NCBI GenBank assembly: GCA_002418725.1 | Contig: DIER01000041.1 | Coordinates: 5,987 to 69,986 of the forward strand | Reading direction: 5' to 3' | DNA length: 64,000 nucleotides | Source: Acholeplasmataceae bacterium UBA5769 | Lineage (GTDB): Bacteria > Bacillota_I > Bacilli_A > Acholeplasmatales > Acholeplasmataceae | Shown here: one piece after another, positions 1 to 8,408 of the stretch | Layout of the letters: each line of letters starts with the position of its first letter | Numbering within the stretch: position 1 is the stretch's first letter | Program-made: the position numbers and the translations under genes | Notes under the pieces: generated by a model | The model's database searches: none | Told to the model about the DNA's origin: nothing | The model's input: only the letters and a program-made list of their open reading frames with translations

Positions 1-905
1 AACCTAAATCTTATGACTTAGCACTTTCTTTCTTATCAGGCAATCCAACACCTAAAGGAGACCGTGCATGGCAAGTTGAAAGAGCAAAAGTGATGTATGA
101 TGAAATGTCAGCTGAAACCTCTAAGTTCTTTAACTTCATGCTAGATCAAGATCTCTTAGATTTAGATGCTAAAGCAGGTAAACAAGGTGGCGGATATTGT
201 ACTTTTATTCCAAATCATAATGCACCCTTTATTTTCGCGAACTTCAATGGGACATCTCATGACGTTGATGTGTTAACCCACGAAGCAGGACACGCTTTCC
301 AAGTGTTCTCCAGTAGAGATCTTATTCCAGAATACAGATGGCCAACCATGGAAGCTGCAGAAATCCACTCCATGAGTATGGAATTCTTAGCATGGCCATG
401 GATTCATCAGTTCTTTGTTGAAGATACTGCTAAATATAAATTCAACCATTTAGCAGGTGCTGTTTCTTTCTTACCTTATGGTGCTGCAGTCGATGAATTC
501 CAACATGAAGTGTATGGAAAACCTGAGATGACACCAGATGAAAGAAAAGCTACGTGGCGTAAGATTGAGAAGAAGTATCTTCCTTTCAAGGATTATGATG
601 ATGATGCCTTCATGGAAAAAGGTACTTTCTGGTTTAGACAAGGTCATATCTTTAGTGCACCTTTCTATTATATTGATTACACGCTTGCCCAAGTATGTGC
701 TTTCCAATATTGGGTGAAGAGTCAAGAAAATCATGCTGCTGCACTGGATTCTTATATCAAACTATGTAAGCTTGGTGGATCAAAGAGCTTCCTTGGTTTA
801 GTGGATGCTGCTAATTTAAGAAATCCATTTAAGAAAGGCACTGTCAAAGAGATCGTTGTTCCTATCAGAGGTTACTTAGATTCTGTGGATGATACGAAAC
901 TCTAA
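1..905 (+). CDS. pepF: Oligoendopeptidase F-like M3 metallopeptidase, C-terminal part
   Basis: The frame is open from the window edge (first full codon at 3), so the N-terminal half lies outside. The visible roughly 300 residues carry the zinc-peptidase motif HEAGH at 279-293, followed by a GxxxEIHSMSMEF-like stretch holding the third zinc ligand, as in the M3 (PepF/thimet) family. Such enzymes are cytosolic and trim short peptides for amino-acid reuse, which suits an organism relying on imported peptides. The C-terminus looks complete, ending at TAA 903-905, next to a small membrane-protein gene. The family is clear; the substrate is inferred only from the family. Confidence 0.9.
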   Translation, partial: PKSYDLALSFLSGNPTPKGDRAWQVERAKVMYDEMSAETSKFFNFMLDQDLLDLDAKAGKQGGGYCTFIPNHNAPFIFANFNGTSHDVDVLTHEAGHAFQVFSSRDLIPEYRWPTMEAAEIHSMSMEFLAWPWIHQFFVEDTAKYKFNHLAGAVSFLPYGAAVDEFQHEVYGKPEMTPDERKATWRKIEKKYLPFKDYDDDAFMEKGTFWFRQGHIFSAPFYYIDYTLAQVCAFQYWVKSQENHAAALDSYIKLCKLGGSKSFLGLVDAANLRNPFKKGTVKEIVVPIRGYLDSVDDTKL

Positions 906-906
906 G

Positions 907-1308
907 ATGAATATGAAGTTCCTTAGACTTTTGATTCAAATCGCACTCATCACTTTCATCTTTTTTCCACTGATGCATCAAAAGGGTGATGAGACATTAA
1001 TCTTAACAGGCATCGAAGCGATCATTAAAGGAGATTACTTAATCATCGGAAATATCGTGATTGCACTCATCTTCTTAGGTGTGATCATCCATTTTGTAGG
1101 TATTGTCATGGAGTTTGCCTCGAAAAAAAGGGCAGACGCATGGCTTGAAGGGATGAACATCATGGTAAACATCACCACGATTCTATCACTTCTCATGGTT
1201 ACCTTTTTAGGAACATTTCTCGCATGGTTAGGTTATATCTACATTGGACTTCTCATTTTATCGACTTACCTTAGGTATGTCGACCAAAAGAAATCCGAAC
1301 ACAAATAA
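907..1308 (+). CDS. Small integral membrane protein, unknown function
   Basis: This 133-residue protein is mostly hydrophobic, with about four predicted membrane helices (near residues 5-20, 40-65, 80-105 and 108-125) and a short basic tail rich in Lys. It starts one base after the peptidase stop, so it is probably co-transcribed with it. An in-frame ATG at 889 overlapping the peptidase, and another at 913, are alternative starts; no strong ribosome binding site decides between them. I do not recognise the family. A terminator follows directly. Confidence 0.7.
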   Translation: MNMKFLRLLIQIALITFIFFPLMHQKGDETLILTGIEAIIKGDYLIIGNIVIALIFLGVIIHFVGIVMEFASKKRADAWLEGMNIMVNITTILSLLMVTFLGTFLAWLGYIYIGLLILSTYLRYVDQKKSEHK

Positions 1309-1316
1309 AGATAAAT

Positions 1317-1360
1317 AAAACATCACTTTGGAAATCTCCTTAGTGATGTTTTACTTTTTA
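1317..1360. terminator. Bidirectional terminator between convergent genes
   Basis: An 11-base stem (AAAACATCACT at 1317-1327 with AGTGATGTTTT at 1342-1352) is flanked by A-rich and T-rich tracts. It can end both the forward membrane-protein gene and the reverse thioredoxin-reductase gene. Confidence 0.8.
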
Positions 1361-2209
1361 TTTTTTTAAGTAGCTGTAAATAGCATCTGCAGCGTTCATA
1401 CCATCGTAGACAGCTTTCGCAATCTGAAGCTTTCCACCGATGATATCACCAGCTGCGAAGAGTCCAGGAATGTTTGTCATGTAATTGGCATCAACCACTA
1501 AATTATTCTTTTCAATGATGACACCAAGCTGACTTGCAAATTCAACTGAACTTGGCGTACCTAAGGCGATAAACGCACCATCAACTTCATAGGAACCTTC
1601 AGTGGTTTCAATGTGAGTGAGTTTACCATCACCAACGAATTTCGTGATTTTTCCTTTGACAACAGGGACATCAACAACCGCATCCACATCATGTCCATCC
1701 GTGAATATCGTGACATCCTTGGTCATCTTTTTTAAGTATTCTAATTCATGGAGCATGTAAGCGCCACAACCAATCACGGCAACTTTTTTTCTCCGGTAGA
1801 AGAAACCATCACAAGTTGCACACATGCTAATGCCTTTACCTCTAAATTGGGTAAAGCCAGCTCTTTTCATCGTGCGTCTTGTCTTACCTGTAGCAAGCAA
1901 CACTGCTTTTGTCTCATAAGTTTTCTTCTCAGTGATGACTTCAAACGTCTCACCGACACTCTTTAAAGAGATGACTGAGTCTGTTAGCACTTCAATGCCT
2001 AAATGTTTCGCTTGTTTAATACCGTTTAAAATAAGTTCTTTACCGTCAATGGGCTCAGCGATGCCATAAAAGTTTTCAACCTTATCGTCATAACCTTCAA
2101 GGGCACCCAAGTCTTTTCCAATCACTAAAGGATCGATGCCTTGTCTTTTTAAATAGATTGCCGCTGAGATACCAGCGGGTCCATAACCGATAATGATGAT
2201 CTTTTTCAT
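1358..2209 (-). CDS. Thioredoxin reductase-like flavoprotein with atypical nucleotide domain
   Basis: This 283-residue flavoprotein has an N-terminal FAD motif GYGPAG (residues 8-13), the redox-active pair CATC (Cys130, Cys133) and a C-terminal GLFAAGD motif that binds FAD. The central nucleotide-binding domain is unusual: where NADPH-dependent enzymes have GGGDSAxEE and HRRxxxR, this one has GCGAYMLHE (147-155) and IFTDGHD (168-174). Reductases lacking these motifs include ferredoxin- or otherwise non-NADPH-dependent types, so the electron donor is uncertain. It overlaps trxA by 4 nt, so thioredoxin is its probable partner. It is slightly shorter than typical TrxB (about 310). Function as a thioredoxin reductase is likely; the donor is inference. 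Confidence 0.82.
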   Translation of the reverse strand: MKKIIIIGYGPAGISAAIYLKRQGIDPLVIGKDLGALEGYDDKVENFYGIAEPIDGKELILNGIKQAKHLGIEVLTDSVISLKSVGETFEVITEKKTYETKAVLLATGKTRRTMKRAGFTQFRGKGISMCATCDGFFYRRKKVAVIGCGAYMLHELEYLKKMTKDVTIFTDGHDVDAVVDVPVVKGKITKFVGDGKLTHIETTEGSYEVDGAFIALGTPSSVEFASQLGVIIEKNNLVVDANYMTNIPGLFAAGDIIGGKLQIAKAVYDGMNAADAIYSYLKK

Positions 2210-2517
2210 AAATCGAGAAGTTTCTTTAAGGTTTCCTTTGATTGGACACCAATCGTTGATTGATGCACTTTGCCATTCTTAAATACGATCAGTGTAGGAA
2301 TGCTCATGATACCAAGTTCGTCTGCGACTTCGTATTCTTCATCCACATCGAGCTTACCAATTTTTGCAAGTTCTTTCACATCACCAGCTAAATCTTCTAA
2401 AATCGGAGCGACACGTTGGCATGGTCCGCACCACGTTGCCCAAAACTCGACTAAAACAGGAACTTCACTTTTTAAGACTTCATTTTCAAAATTATCTGTA
2501 GTAAAAATATGTACCAT
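2206..2517 (-). CDS. trxA: Thioredoxin
   Basis: This 103-residue cytosolic thioredoxin has the classic active site WCGPC (around residues 29-33) and the cis-proline motif SIPTL near residue 73. It reduces protein disulfides and should be recharged by the flavoprotein that overlaps its 3' end by 4 nt. The start is supported by a GAGGTG ribosome binding site 7-8 bases upstream. A TATAAT-like box on the reverse strand (2546-2551) is a candidate -10. Confidence 0.95.
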   Translation of the reverse strand: MVHIFTTDNFENEVLKSEVPVLVEFWATWCGPCQRVAPILEDLAGDVKELAKIGKLDVDEEYEVADELGIMSIPTLIVFKNGKVHQSTIGVQSKETLKKLLDL

Positions 2518-2662
2518 GATTTCACCTCATATTGTTATCATACCCATTATAAATAAAAAGCTTAAAAAACACCACCTTTTTACACTTATTTATCCGATGT
2601 TCTAAATAAGATGCATTTCATCTTAAGAAAATCAAAGGTGTGATATTTTGCTCGCTACTTTA

Positions 2663-2690
2663 TTAAGTTTACTTAACATGATATAATGTT
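2663..2690 (+). promoter_or_regulatory. ecf operon promoter region with palindromes
   Basis: A perfect inverted repeat (TTAAGT-TT-ACTTAA, 2663-2676) is followed by TATAAT at 2682-2687, itself flanked by AACAT/ATGTT arms (2675-2690). No good -35 is visible, as expected for a regulated promoter. This lies in the 199-base gap between divergent trxA and ecfA1. An operator role is inference. Confidence 0.5.
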
Positions 2691-2716
2691 AAAGTACGAA
2701 ATGCAGGTGAACATAC

Positions 2717-3520
2717 ATGATTAAAGTAAGCGATTTAAGCTTTTCATATAACCAAGACGATGAAGCACTACGCAAGGTAAATCTTCATATTGAAAAAGGA
2801 TCATGGGTGTCGATTTTAGGCCATAACGGCTCAGGGAAATCGACATTATCTAAATGTATGGTGGGTTTGTTATCACCAACATCAGGCGAAATCCATATCG
2901 ATGACATGTTATTAAATGAAGCGAATCTTCCAGATATACGTAAAAAAATAGGTATCGTTTTTCAAAATCCTGACAATCAATTTGTTGGGGTTACGGTCAA
3001 ACACGATATCGCTTTTGGTTTAGAAAATCAGTGCATCCCCCATGATCAGATGGTGGAAAAGATCATGCACTACGCAAAACTCGTGGGTATGGAAGCTTAT
3101 CTCAATAAAGAACCCCACCATTTATCGGGTGGTCAGAAACAAAGGGTTGCGATTGCTGGTGCCCTCGCGATGGAACAAGACATCCTCATCCTTGATGAAG
3201 CGACATCGATGCTAGATCCTGAAGGGACACTAGAAATCGTTGAGCTCATCAAGTATTTAAACAAATCCTTAAACAAAACGATCATCACGATTACCCACGA
3301 CTTAACATTTGCAGGGTTATCCGATCATATCATCGTTTTAAAAGATGGAGAAGTTATTTTAGAAGGCACACCAAAAGAGGTCTTTCTCCAAGAAGAACTT
3401 CTTAAATCTTCGCATCTTGAACTCCCTTTTGGTTTAGCATTATATAACGATTTAGCAAAAGATCCCAACGTGGATCCTAAGCTTTTGGAGGCGCTATGGG
3501 CATTCAATTCAAAGATGTAA
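2717..3520 (+). CDS. ecfA1: ECF transporter ATPase A1
   Basis: This 267-residue ABC ATPase has Walker A GHNGSGKST (35-43), Q-loop region VFQNPDNQ, signature LSGGQ and Walker B ILILDEAT. The QNPDNQ form of the Q-loop is typical of energy-coupling-factor vitamin transporters. It pairs with EcfA2 and the membrane protein EcfT to power uptake by interchangeable substrate-binding S-components (vitamins, cobalt, nickel). No S-component gene lies beside it, which fits the shared group II arrangement. It overlaps ecfA2 by 25 nt. Confidence 0.93.
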   Translation: MIKVSDLSFSYNQDDEALRKVNLHIEKGSWVSILGHNGSGKSTLSKCMVGLLSPTSGEIHIDDMLLNEANLPDIRKKIGIVFQNPDNQFVGVTVKHDIAFGLENQCIPHDQMVEKIMHYAKLVGMEAYLNKEPHHLSGGQKQRVAIAGALAMEQDILILDEATSMLDPEGTLEIVELIKYLNKSLNKTIITITHDLTFAGLSDHIIVLKDGEVILEGTPKEVFLQEELLKSSHLELPFGLALYNDLAKDPNVDPKLLEALWAFNSKM

Positions 3521-4344
3521 GCTACGCGTACCGTGGCTATAAAGTCAACTATGATGCCATCGGCCATATCACCTTAGATATCAAACCTAAGGGTGAATTT
3601 ATCGCGGTAGTAGGTCATACAGGATCTGGAAAATCGACCCTTGTGCAACACATGAATGCACTTTTACTTCCTTCCAAAGGAAACGTCGTCATTTTCGGAC
3701 AAAACCTACCACCAAAGAAAAATGAAAAGATTAACTACTTACGTCAAAAAGTTGGTCTTGTTTTTCAGTTTCCTGAATACCAACTCTTTGAAGAAACCAT
3801 TTTAAAAGATATCATGTTTGGACCAAAAAACTTTAAGTCAACCGAAGCAGAAGCCATTGAAAAAGCGAAAAGAGCAGCTTCTGTGGTAGGCATTGATGAA
3901 ACGTTATATGAACAGTCTCCCTTTCGTATTTCTGGTGGACAAATGCGAAGAGTCGCAGTCGCTGGAATACTCGCGATGGAGCCTGAAATCTTAGTCTTAG
4001 ATGAACCTACCAGAGGTTTAGACCCAAAGGGAAGAAAAGACTTAATGGCGATTTTTGAAGAGATCCATGAAAAAGAGGATAAGACGATTGTCATGATCAC
4101 ACACGATATGGATTTAGTGGCTGCATATGCGAAACGTGTCATTGTTTTAGATAATGGAAGACTTGTTTTTGATGGACCGAAGGAAAAACTTTTTGAGCAT
4201 CCCCAGTTTGAAGCTTTCCATTTGGACTTACCAACACCACTTAAGATTTTAAAGCATTTAGAAAAAGAAGTGGGTCTGACTTACAAACCACATTACGACT
4301 ATCACTCTCTTTTAAGTTACTTAAAGGAGGTGCACCATGAATAA
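3496..4344 (+). CDS. ecfA2: ECF transporter ATPase A2
   Basis: This 282-residue partner ATPase has Walker A GHTGSGKST, signature ISGGQMRR and Walker B ILVLDEPTRGLDPKG. The LDEPT Walker B, compared with LDEAT in A1, and a C-terminal extension after the ATPase core are usual for the A2 subunit. It overlaps ecfA1 by 25 nt and ecfT by 8 nt, consistent with coupled translation of subunits in fixed ratio. The start ATG at 3496 is preceded by a GGAGG site (TTTTGGAGGCGCT), which supports it over internal ATGs. Confidence 0.93.
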   Translation: MGIQFKDVSYAYRGYKVNYDAIGHITLDIKPKGEFIAVVGHTGSGKSTLVQHMNALLLPSKGNVVIFGQNLPPKKNEKINYLRQKVGLVFQFPEYQLFEETILKDIMFGPKNFKSTEAEAIEKAKRAASVVGIDETLYEQSPFRISGGQMRRVAVAGILAMEPEILVLDEPTRGLDPKGRKDLMAIFEEIHEKEDKTIVMITHDMDLVAAYAKRVIVLDNGRLVFDGPKEKLFEHPQFEAFHLDLPTPLKILKHLEKEVGLTYKPHYDYHSLLSYLKEVHHE

Positions 4345-5314
4345 CATTACCTTAGGTCAATACATTCCGGGTGATTCTTGGTTACACCGTTTAGACCCAA
4401 GAATTAAGTTGTTTTCACTGGTTGTTTTACTTGTGGGAACATTTATCATTCCCATTTCACATCATCTGATTCCAATCATTTCCATGCTTGTCATTTTTGT
4501 TGGCATGATGTTATTAACTGCAAGTGCAGGTATCCCAATGAAGAAAGTGATCAACGGGCTTCGTCCTATTGTTTTCCTTTTGACATTTACCTTCTTTATT
4601 CAACTCTTTTTCATCACAGAAGGTACACTTTTAGCATCGTTTGATTTCTACTTATCCTTAGCCAGTGTGTTGGCGATTGTTTTCATTATTTTCTTTTATA
4701 ATTGGACAAAGAAGTATATCAAGTTTAAAGTCATCTATTTTCTCTTGATTGTTGGTCTTATTTTCTTTGTACAAGCTGTCTTACCATATCTTTCTTTTTA
4801 CCAGTACAAACTAGACATCTATGATCAAGGGCTCTTAAGAGCAGGATTTATCTTTATTCGTATCACCAATGTCATCATCATGACGTCACTGCTCACATTT
4901 ACCACGATGACAACCGATCTCAATTACGCCATTGAATCGTTATTGAAACCTTTAAAATGGATCAAAGTTCCGGTAGATGTCATCGCGATGATGTTATCTT
5001 TAACTCTTCGTTATATCCCAACTCTTTTGGGTGAAACCGAAAAGATCATGAAGGCACAAGCGTCACGTGGCGTGGATTTCAAGGAAAGTAAATTTAAAGA
5101 TAAGGTTGTTCAAATCATTTCTCTATTAATTCCTGTGTTTGTCATCAGCTTTAAACGTGCTGAAGACTTAGGAAACGCGATGGAAGTCAGAGGTTATGTG
5201 ATCGGTGCGAAACGCACTCGAATTGATCTTTATAAAATTGGATTTACCGATGTTGTTTCTGTGATTGTTGTTTTACTCTTTTTAGCAACCATCATTTTGA
5301 TGAGGTTTATCTAA
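4337..5314 (+). CDS. ecfT: ECF transporter transmembrane protein T
   Basis: This 325-residue membrane protein has an N-terminal DSWLHRLDPRIKL motif typical of EcfT, several hydrophobic helices, and two C-terminal Ala-Arg-Gly type coupling motifs (AQASRGVDF and AMEVRGYV) that contact the ATPases. It is somewhat longer than the usual 265 residues because of extra membrane segments in the middle (about residues 105-165), including two closely spaced hydrophobic stretches. AAAGGAGGTG precedes its ATG. It lies between ecfA2 and truA, the common Firmicutes order. Confidence 0.92.
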   Translation: MNNITLGQYIPGDSWLHRLDPRIKLFSLVVLLVGTFIIPISHHLIPIISMLVIFVGMMLLTASAGIPMKKVINGLRPIVFLLTFTFFIQLFFITEGTLLASFDFYLSLASVLAIVFIIFFYNWTKKYIKFKVIYFLLIVGLIFFVQAVLPYLSFYQYKLDIYDQGLLRAGFIFIRITNVIIMTSLLTFTTMTTDLNYAIESLLKPLKWIKVPVDVIAMMLSLTLRYIPTLLGETEKIMKAQASRGVDFKESKFKDKVVQIISLLIPVFVISFKRAEDLGNAMEVRGYVIGAKRTRIDLYKIGFTDVVSVIVVLLFLATIILMRFI

Positions 5315-6049
5315 ATGAGATATAAAGCTGTTGTCAGCTATGATGGATCGAATTTTGTTGGCTTTCAAAGTCAAAACAATGGTTTAGGAATCCAAGAAGT
5401 TATTGAAAAAGCACTTCGATTGATGACTCAATCAGAGATTAAAATCCATAGTGCAGGCAGAACCGATAAAGGGGTTCACGCGATCGGACAAGTGTTCCAT
5501 TTTGACAGTAAAATCGATTTACCCTCAGATATATGGGTTAGAGGTGTTAACGATCGTCTTCCTTTAGATATTCGGGTGAAAAGTGTTAAAAAAACAAGTT
5601 CAGACTTTCATGCAAGACACAGTGCATCCAGTAAGGTTTACCGGTATGTGATCGCGAAAAACCCGGAGACCCCCTTTTCCAAAAATTATGAGGTTTACAT
5701 CAGAAATTTAGATATCGAACCCATGAAAGAGGCACTACCCTTATTGATTGGAACGCATGACTTTCGCGGGTTTTGTCAATTAGTGCCGGGGAAACCCACC
5801 GTAAAAACCATTTATGATGCGACCATGAAAGAAACGAAAAAGCATTACATCTTCACCTTTCACGGCAATTCATTTTTAAAATACATGGTGCGTTCGATGA
5901 TGGGAACACTCATTCAAATCGGACTCCACCGGAAACCCGTTTCTATCATCACAGAGATTTTAGAAACCAAAGATCGTCATCTGGCGGGTAAAACTGCAGA
6001 ATCCAGAGGTTTATTTCTCGTCAAAATCCATTACAAAAAGAAAGCATAA
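5315..6049 (+). CDS. truA: tRNA pseudouridine(38-40) synthase
   Basis: This 244-residue TruA modifies U38-U40 in the anticodon arm of several tRNAs. The catalytic aspartate is Asp51 in AGRTDKGVHA, the TruA signature. The FLKYMVRSMMGTL segment near residue 190 also matches the family. The ATG directly follows the ecfT stop codon, and the gene order ecfA1-ecfA2-ecfT-truA is a Firmicutes hallmark. Here the usual rplM-rpsI pair does not follow; it is found at 23.4 kb. Confidence 0.95.
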   Translation: MRYKAVVSYDGSNFVGFQSQNNGLGIQEVIEKALRLMTQSEIKIHSAGRTDKGVHAIGQVFHFDSKIDLPSDIWVRGVNDRLPLDIRVKSVKKTSSDFHARHSASSKVYRYVIAKNPETPFSKNYEVYIRNLDIEPMKEALPLLIGTHDFRGFCQLVPGKPTVKTIYDATMKETKKHYIFTFHGNSFLKYMVRSMMGTLIQIGLHRKPVSIITEILETKDRHLAGKTAESRGLFLVKIHYKKKA

Positions 6050-6063
6050 AGGAGTGTAGAGCG

Positions 6064-6666
6064 ATGTTTATCACTTTTGAAGGTGGCGAAGGCACCGGTA
6101 AAACGACATTAATTCAAGGGATTGCCAAAGCGTTAAGAACATCACATGACGTCATCACCACACGTGAACCCGGTGGATCGATGATTGCTGAAGCCATTCG
6201 TGATATCATTTTGAATCCCAAGTATCATGGCGTCACCCCTTATACAGAGGCTCTTCTTTTAGCTGCTTCTCGGGCACAACATTTAGATGAAGTCATTTTA
6301 CCCGCACTAAAACAAAACAAAATCGTGTTATGTGATAGATATGTCGATTCTTCTTTAGCTTATCAAGCTTATGCGAGAGACTTAGGTTTCGACTTTGTTT
6401 TATCGATTAACCGTTATGCGGTCGAAAACTTACCTGACTTAACATTTTATATTGATTTAGATCCTGAAATTGGTTTATCACGCATTGCCCATCGCGATAA
6501 ATACGATCGCTTAGATCAGGAAGCGTTCGATTTTCATACTCGGGTACGAAAAGGTTATCTTGAGGTCACGAAGCGTTATAATAACCGTATCGTCTTGATT
6601 GATGGCAATCAGTCCATTGAAGAGATTGAAAAACAAATCTTAGCAGAAATCGAAAAACGTTTATGA
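6064..6666 (+). CDS. tmk: Thymidylate kinase
   Basis: This 200-residue P-loop kinase phosphorylates dTMP to dTDP. It shows the P-loop GGEGTGKTT (7-15), the DR(Y/W) motif in DRYVDSSLAYQ near residue 93, and a lid region (SRIAHRDKYDRLD). AAGGAGTG precedes the start. It overlaps holB by 4 nt (ATGA), so the two are translationally coupled, as in the classical tmk-holB string. Confidence 0.95.
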   Translation: MFITFEGGEGTGKTTLIQGIAKALRTSHDVITTREPGGSMIAEAIRDIILNPKYHGVTPYTEALLLAASRAQHLDEVILPALKQNKIVLCDRYVDSSLAYQAYARDLGFDFVLSINRYAVENLPDLTFYIDLDPEIGLSRIAHRDKYDRLDQEAFDFHTRVRKGYLEVTKRYNNRIVLIDGNQSIEEIEKQILAEIEKRL

Positions 6667-7607
6667 AAAGAGCGTATTACTTTTTCAAACAAACCATACA
6701 AAAAAATCGTCTCGCTCATCTCTACCTGATCGTTGGACCGAAGGGCTCTGGTAAATCACAGCTCGTCGATGACGTCGCTTATTTAATTCTAAACCAAGGT
6801 AAACCGGAGTCACCCCATTTAAAACTTCAAATCAAAGAACATAAAGTTCAAAACATGGTGGTGATTGAACCTGATGGTCTTTCCATCAAGAAGGAACAAA
6901 TCTTAGCACTCCAAAGTGAGTTTTCTAAAACAGCACTCGTCAGTGGACCACGCATTTATGTCATTAAAGGGATTGAAAAGATCAGTATGGCAGCCGCGAA
7001 CTCACTCCTCAAGTTTATGGAAGAACCCCAAAGCCAACATGTGTTTGGTTTTCTGCTTGCAGAAGATAAAGAAGATGTGCTGCGCACCATTCAGTCAAGA
7101 AGTCAAATCTTAACGTTAAAGAGTATTGATGAACTTGATTTAGAAGAAGAACTTCTAAAGCTTGGTGTGGATGAAAAGGTGGCAGCACTCGCACCTTATG
7201 TTACAAAAAATATTGAAGAGGCGACACTGCTCGCTGAAAACCCCAATTTCTTAGATATGATCGCATTAATCGAAGAAATCGCGAGACTTTGGGATAAAAA
7301 AGAGGTAACCTACCCGATTTATTTCGCTCAGAAATCAGGGTTTCTCATGCAAGACCGTGATTTTTTCATGGATTTCTTAGAGTTGTTACTTTTATATTTC
7401 CTTGACTTTGTACACTATCGTACCCATCAACCGATCATCTATAAATTTTTAAAAGAGGTGATTCAAGTACAGTCCAGCAGGATGCAAGTCGCGGAAGTCA
7501 ATGATTTAATTGAGCAAATCCAAACCGTTTTACAACAACAATCCTATAATATAAACTTAGACTTAGCGTTAGACCATTTGTTTTATATATTAGAGAAGAA
7601 GAGGTGA
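6663..7607 (+). CDS. holB: DNA polymerase III delta-prime subunit
   Basis: This 314-residue AAA+ clamp-loader subunit has a P-loop-like GPKGSGKSQ (24-32) and an SRC-like segment (the family SRC motif is SRS here, in IQSRSQIL). It contains NSLLKFMEEP, a strong delta-prime signature. The usual four-cysteine zinc knuckle after the P-loop is absent (the region HLKLQIKEHKVQ has none), as in some reduced Firmicutes. Context tmk-holB-yaaT supports the call. Confidence 0.9.
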   Translation: MKRAYYFFKQTIQKNRLAHLYLIVGPKGSGKSQLVDDVAYLILNQGKPESPHLKLQIKEHKVQNMVVIEPDGLSIKKEQILALQSEFSKTALVSGPRIYVIKGIEKISMAAANSLLKFMEEPQSQHVFGFLLAEDKEDVLRTIQSRSQILTLKSIDELDLEEELLKLGVDEKVAALAPYVTKNIEEATLLAENPNFLDMIALIEEIARLWDKKEVTYPIYFAQKSGFLMQDRDFFMDFLELLLLYFLDFVHYRTHQPIIYKFLKEVIQVQSSRMQVAEVNDLIEQIQTVLQQQSYNINLDLALDHLFYILEKKR

Positions 7608-7611
7608 GTTT

Positions 7612-8406
7612 ATGCAAGTTGCTTTAGTACAATTCAAAGAAGCAGGAAAGAAATATTATTTTTCTTATGAAGGATTAACGATAGAAAAAAATGACCAAGT
7701 GGTTGTTGAAACCACACGTGGTATTGAAATAGGCAAAGTATACATGTTTAAAGAAGTCGAAGAAACGGATTTAACTTCAGAGTTAAAACCGGTGCTTAGA
7801 AAAGCGACTGAAGGCGATCTTAAAGAAGATCTTTATAACCATACACTAGAACCAGGGGTTGTCGAAAAGACCAAGGTTTTAGCCAAACAAAATGAACTTG
7901 AGATGAAGGTTTTAGGTGCGGAATATACGTTAGATCGCAAACGCCTTTTAATCTATTTTGAAGCTGAAAATCGGATTGATTTTAGAAATTTAGTGCGTGA
8001 TTTATCCGAAGTTTATCACACGCGTATTGAACTTAGACAGATCGGACCAAGAGATGCAGCCAAAATGATTGGTGGTATTGGACCTTGTGGACTTATTTTG
8101 TGTTGCACCACCTTTATTGGAGAATTTGATACGGTATCGATCAAAATGGCGAAAAACCAAAACATCGCGTTAAACCCGCAAAAAATCAGTGGGGTTTGTG
8201 GAAAACTACTGTGCTGCATCAAGTATGAAGATGACGTCTACACAGAGTTAAAATTAACCATGCCTGATATGAAAGAAAAAGTCACGACACCTAAAGGTGA
8301 AGCGACTGTGATCGATTTAAATATCATTGGTCAAAAGGTTAAAGTAGCGCACGCCGATAATGGCGGACTTGAATGGTTAGCCTTAGCGGACATCAAACGC
8401 GCTTAA
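7612..8406 (+). CDS. ricT: PSP1-domain protein RicT/YaaT
   Basis: This 264-residue PSP1-family protein contains conserved cysteine clusters CGLILCC and CGKLLCC (residues about 155-205). In Bacillus subtilis such cysteines bind an iron-sulfur cluster in the RicAFT complex that assists RNase Y and mRNA maturation. Partner genes ricA and ricF are not in this window. GAGGTGAG precedes the ATG at 7612. It sits between holB and trmN6, as in Bacillus, but yabA is missing. Confidence 0.9.
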   Translation: MQVALVQFKEAGKKYYFSYEGLTIEKNDQVVVETTRGIEIGKVYMFKEVEETDLTSELKPVLRKATEGDLKEDLYNHTLEPGVVEKTKVLAKQNELEMKVLGAEYTLDRKRLLIYFEAENRIDFRNLVRDLSEVYHTRIELRQIGPRDAAKMIGGIGPCGLILCCTTFIGEFDTVSIKMAKNQNIALNPQKISGVCGKLLCCIKYEDDVYTELKLTMPDMKEKVTTPKGEATVIDLNIIGQKVKVAHADNGGLEWLALADIKRA

Positions 8407-8408
8407 AC

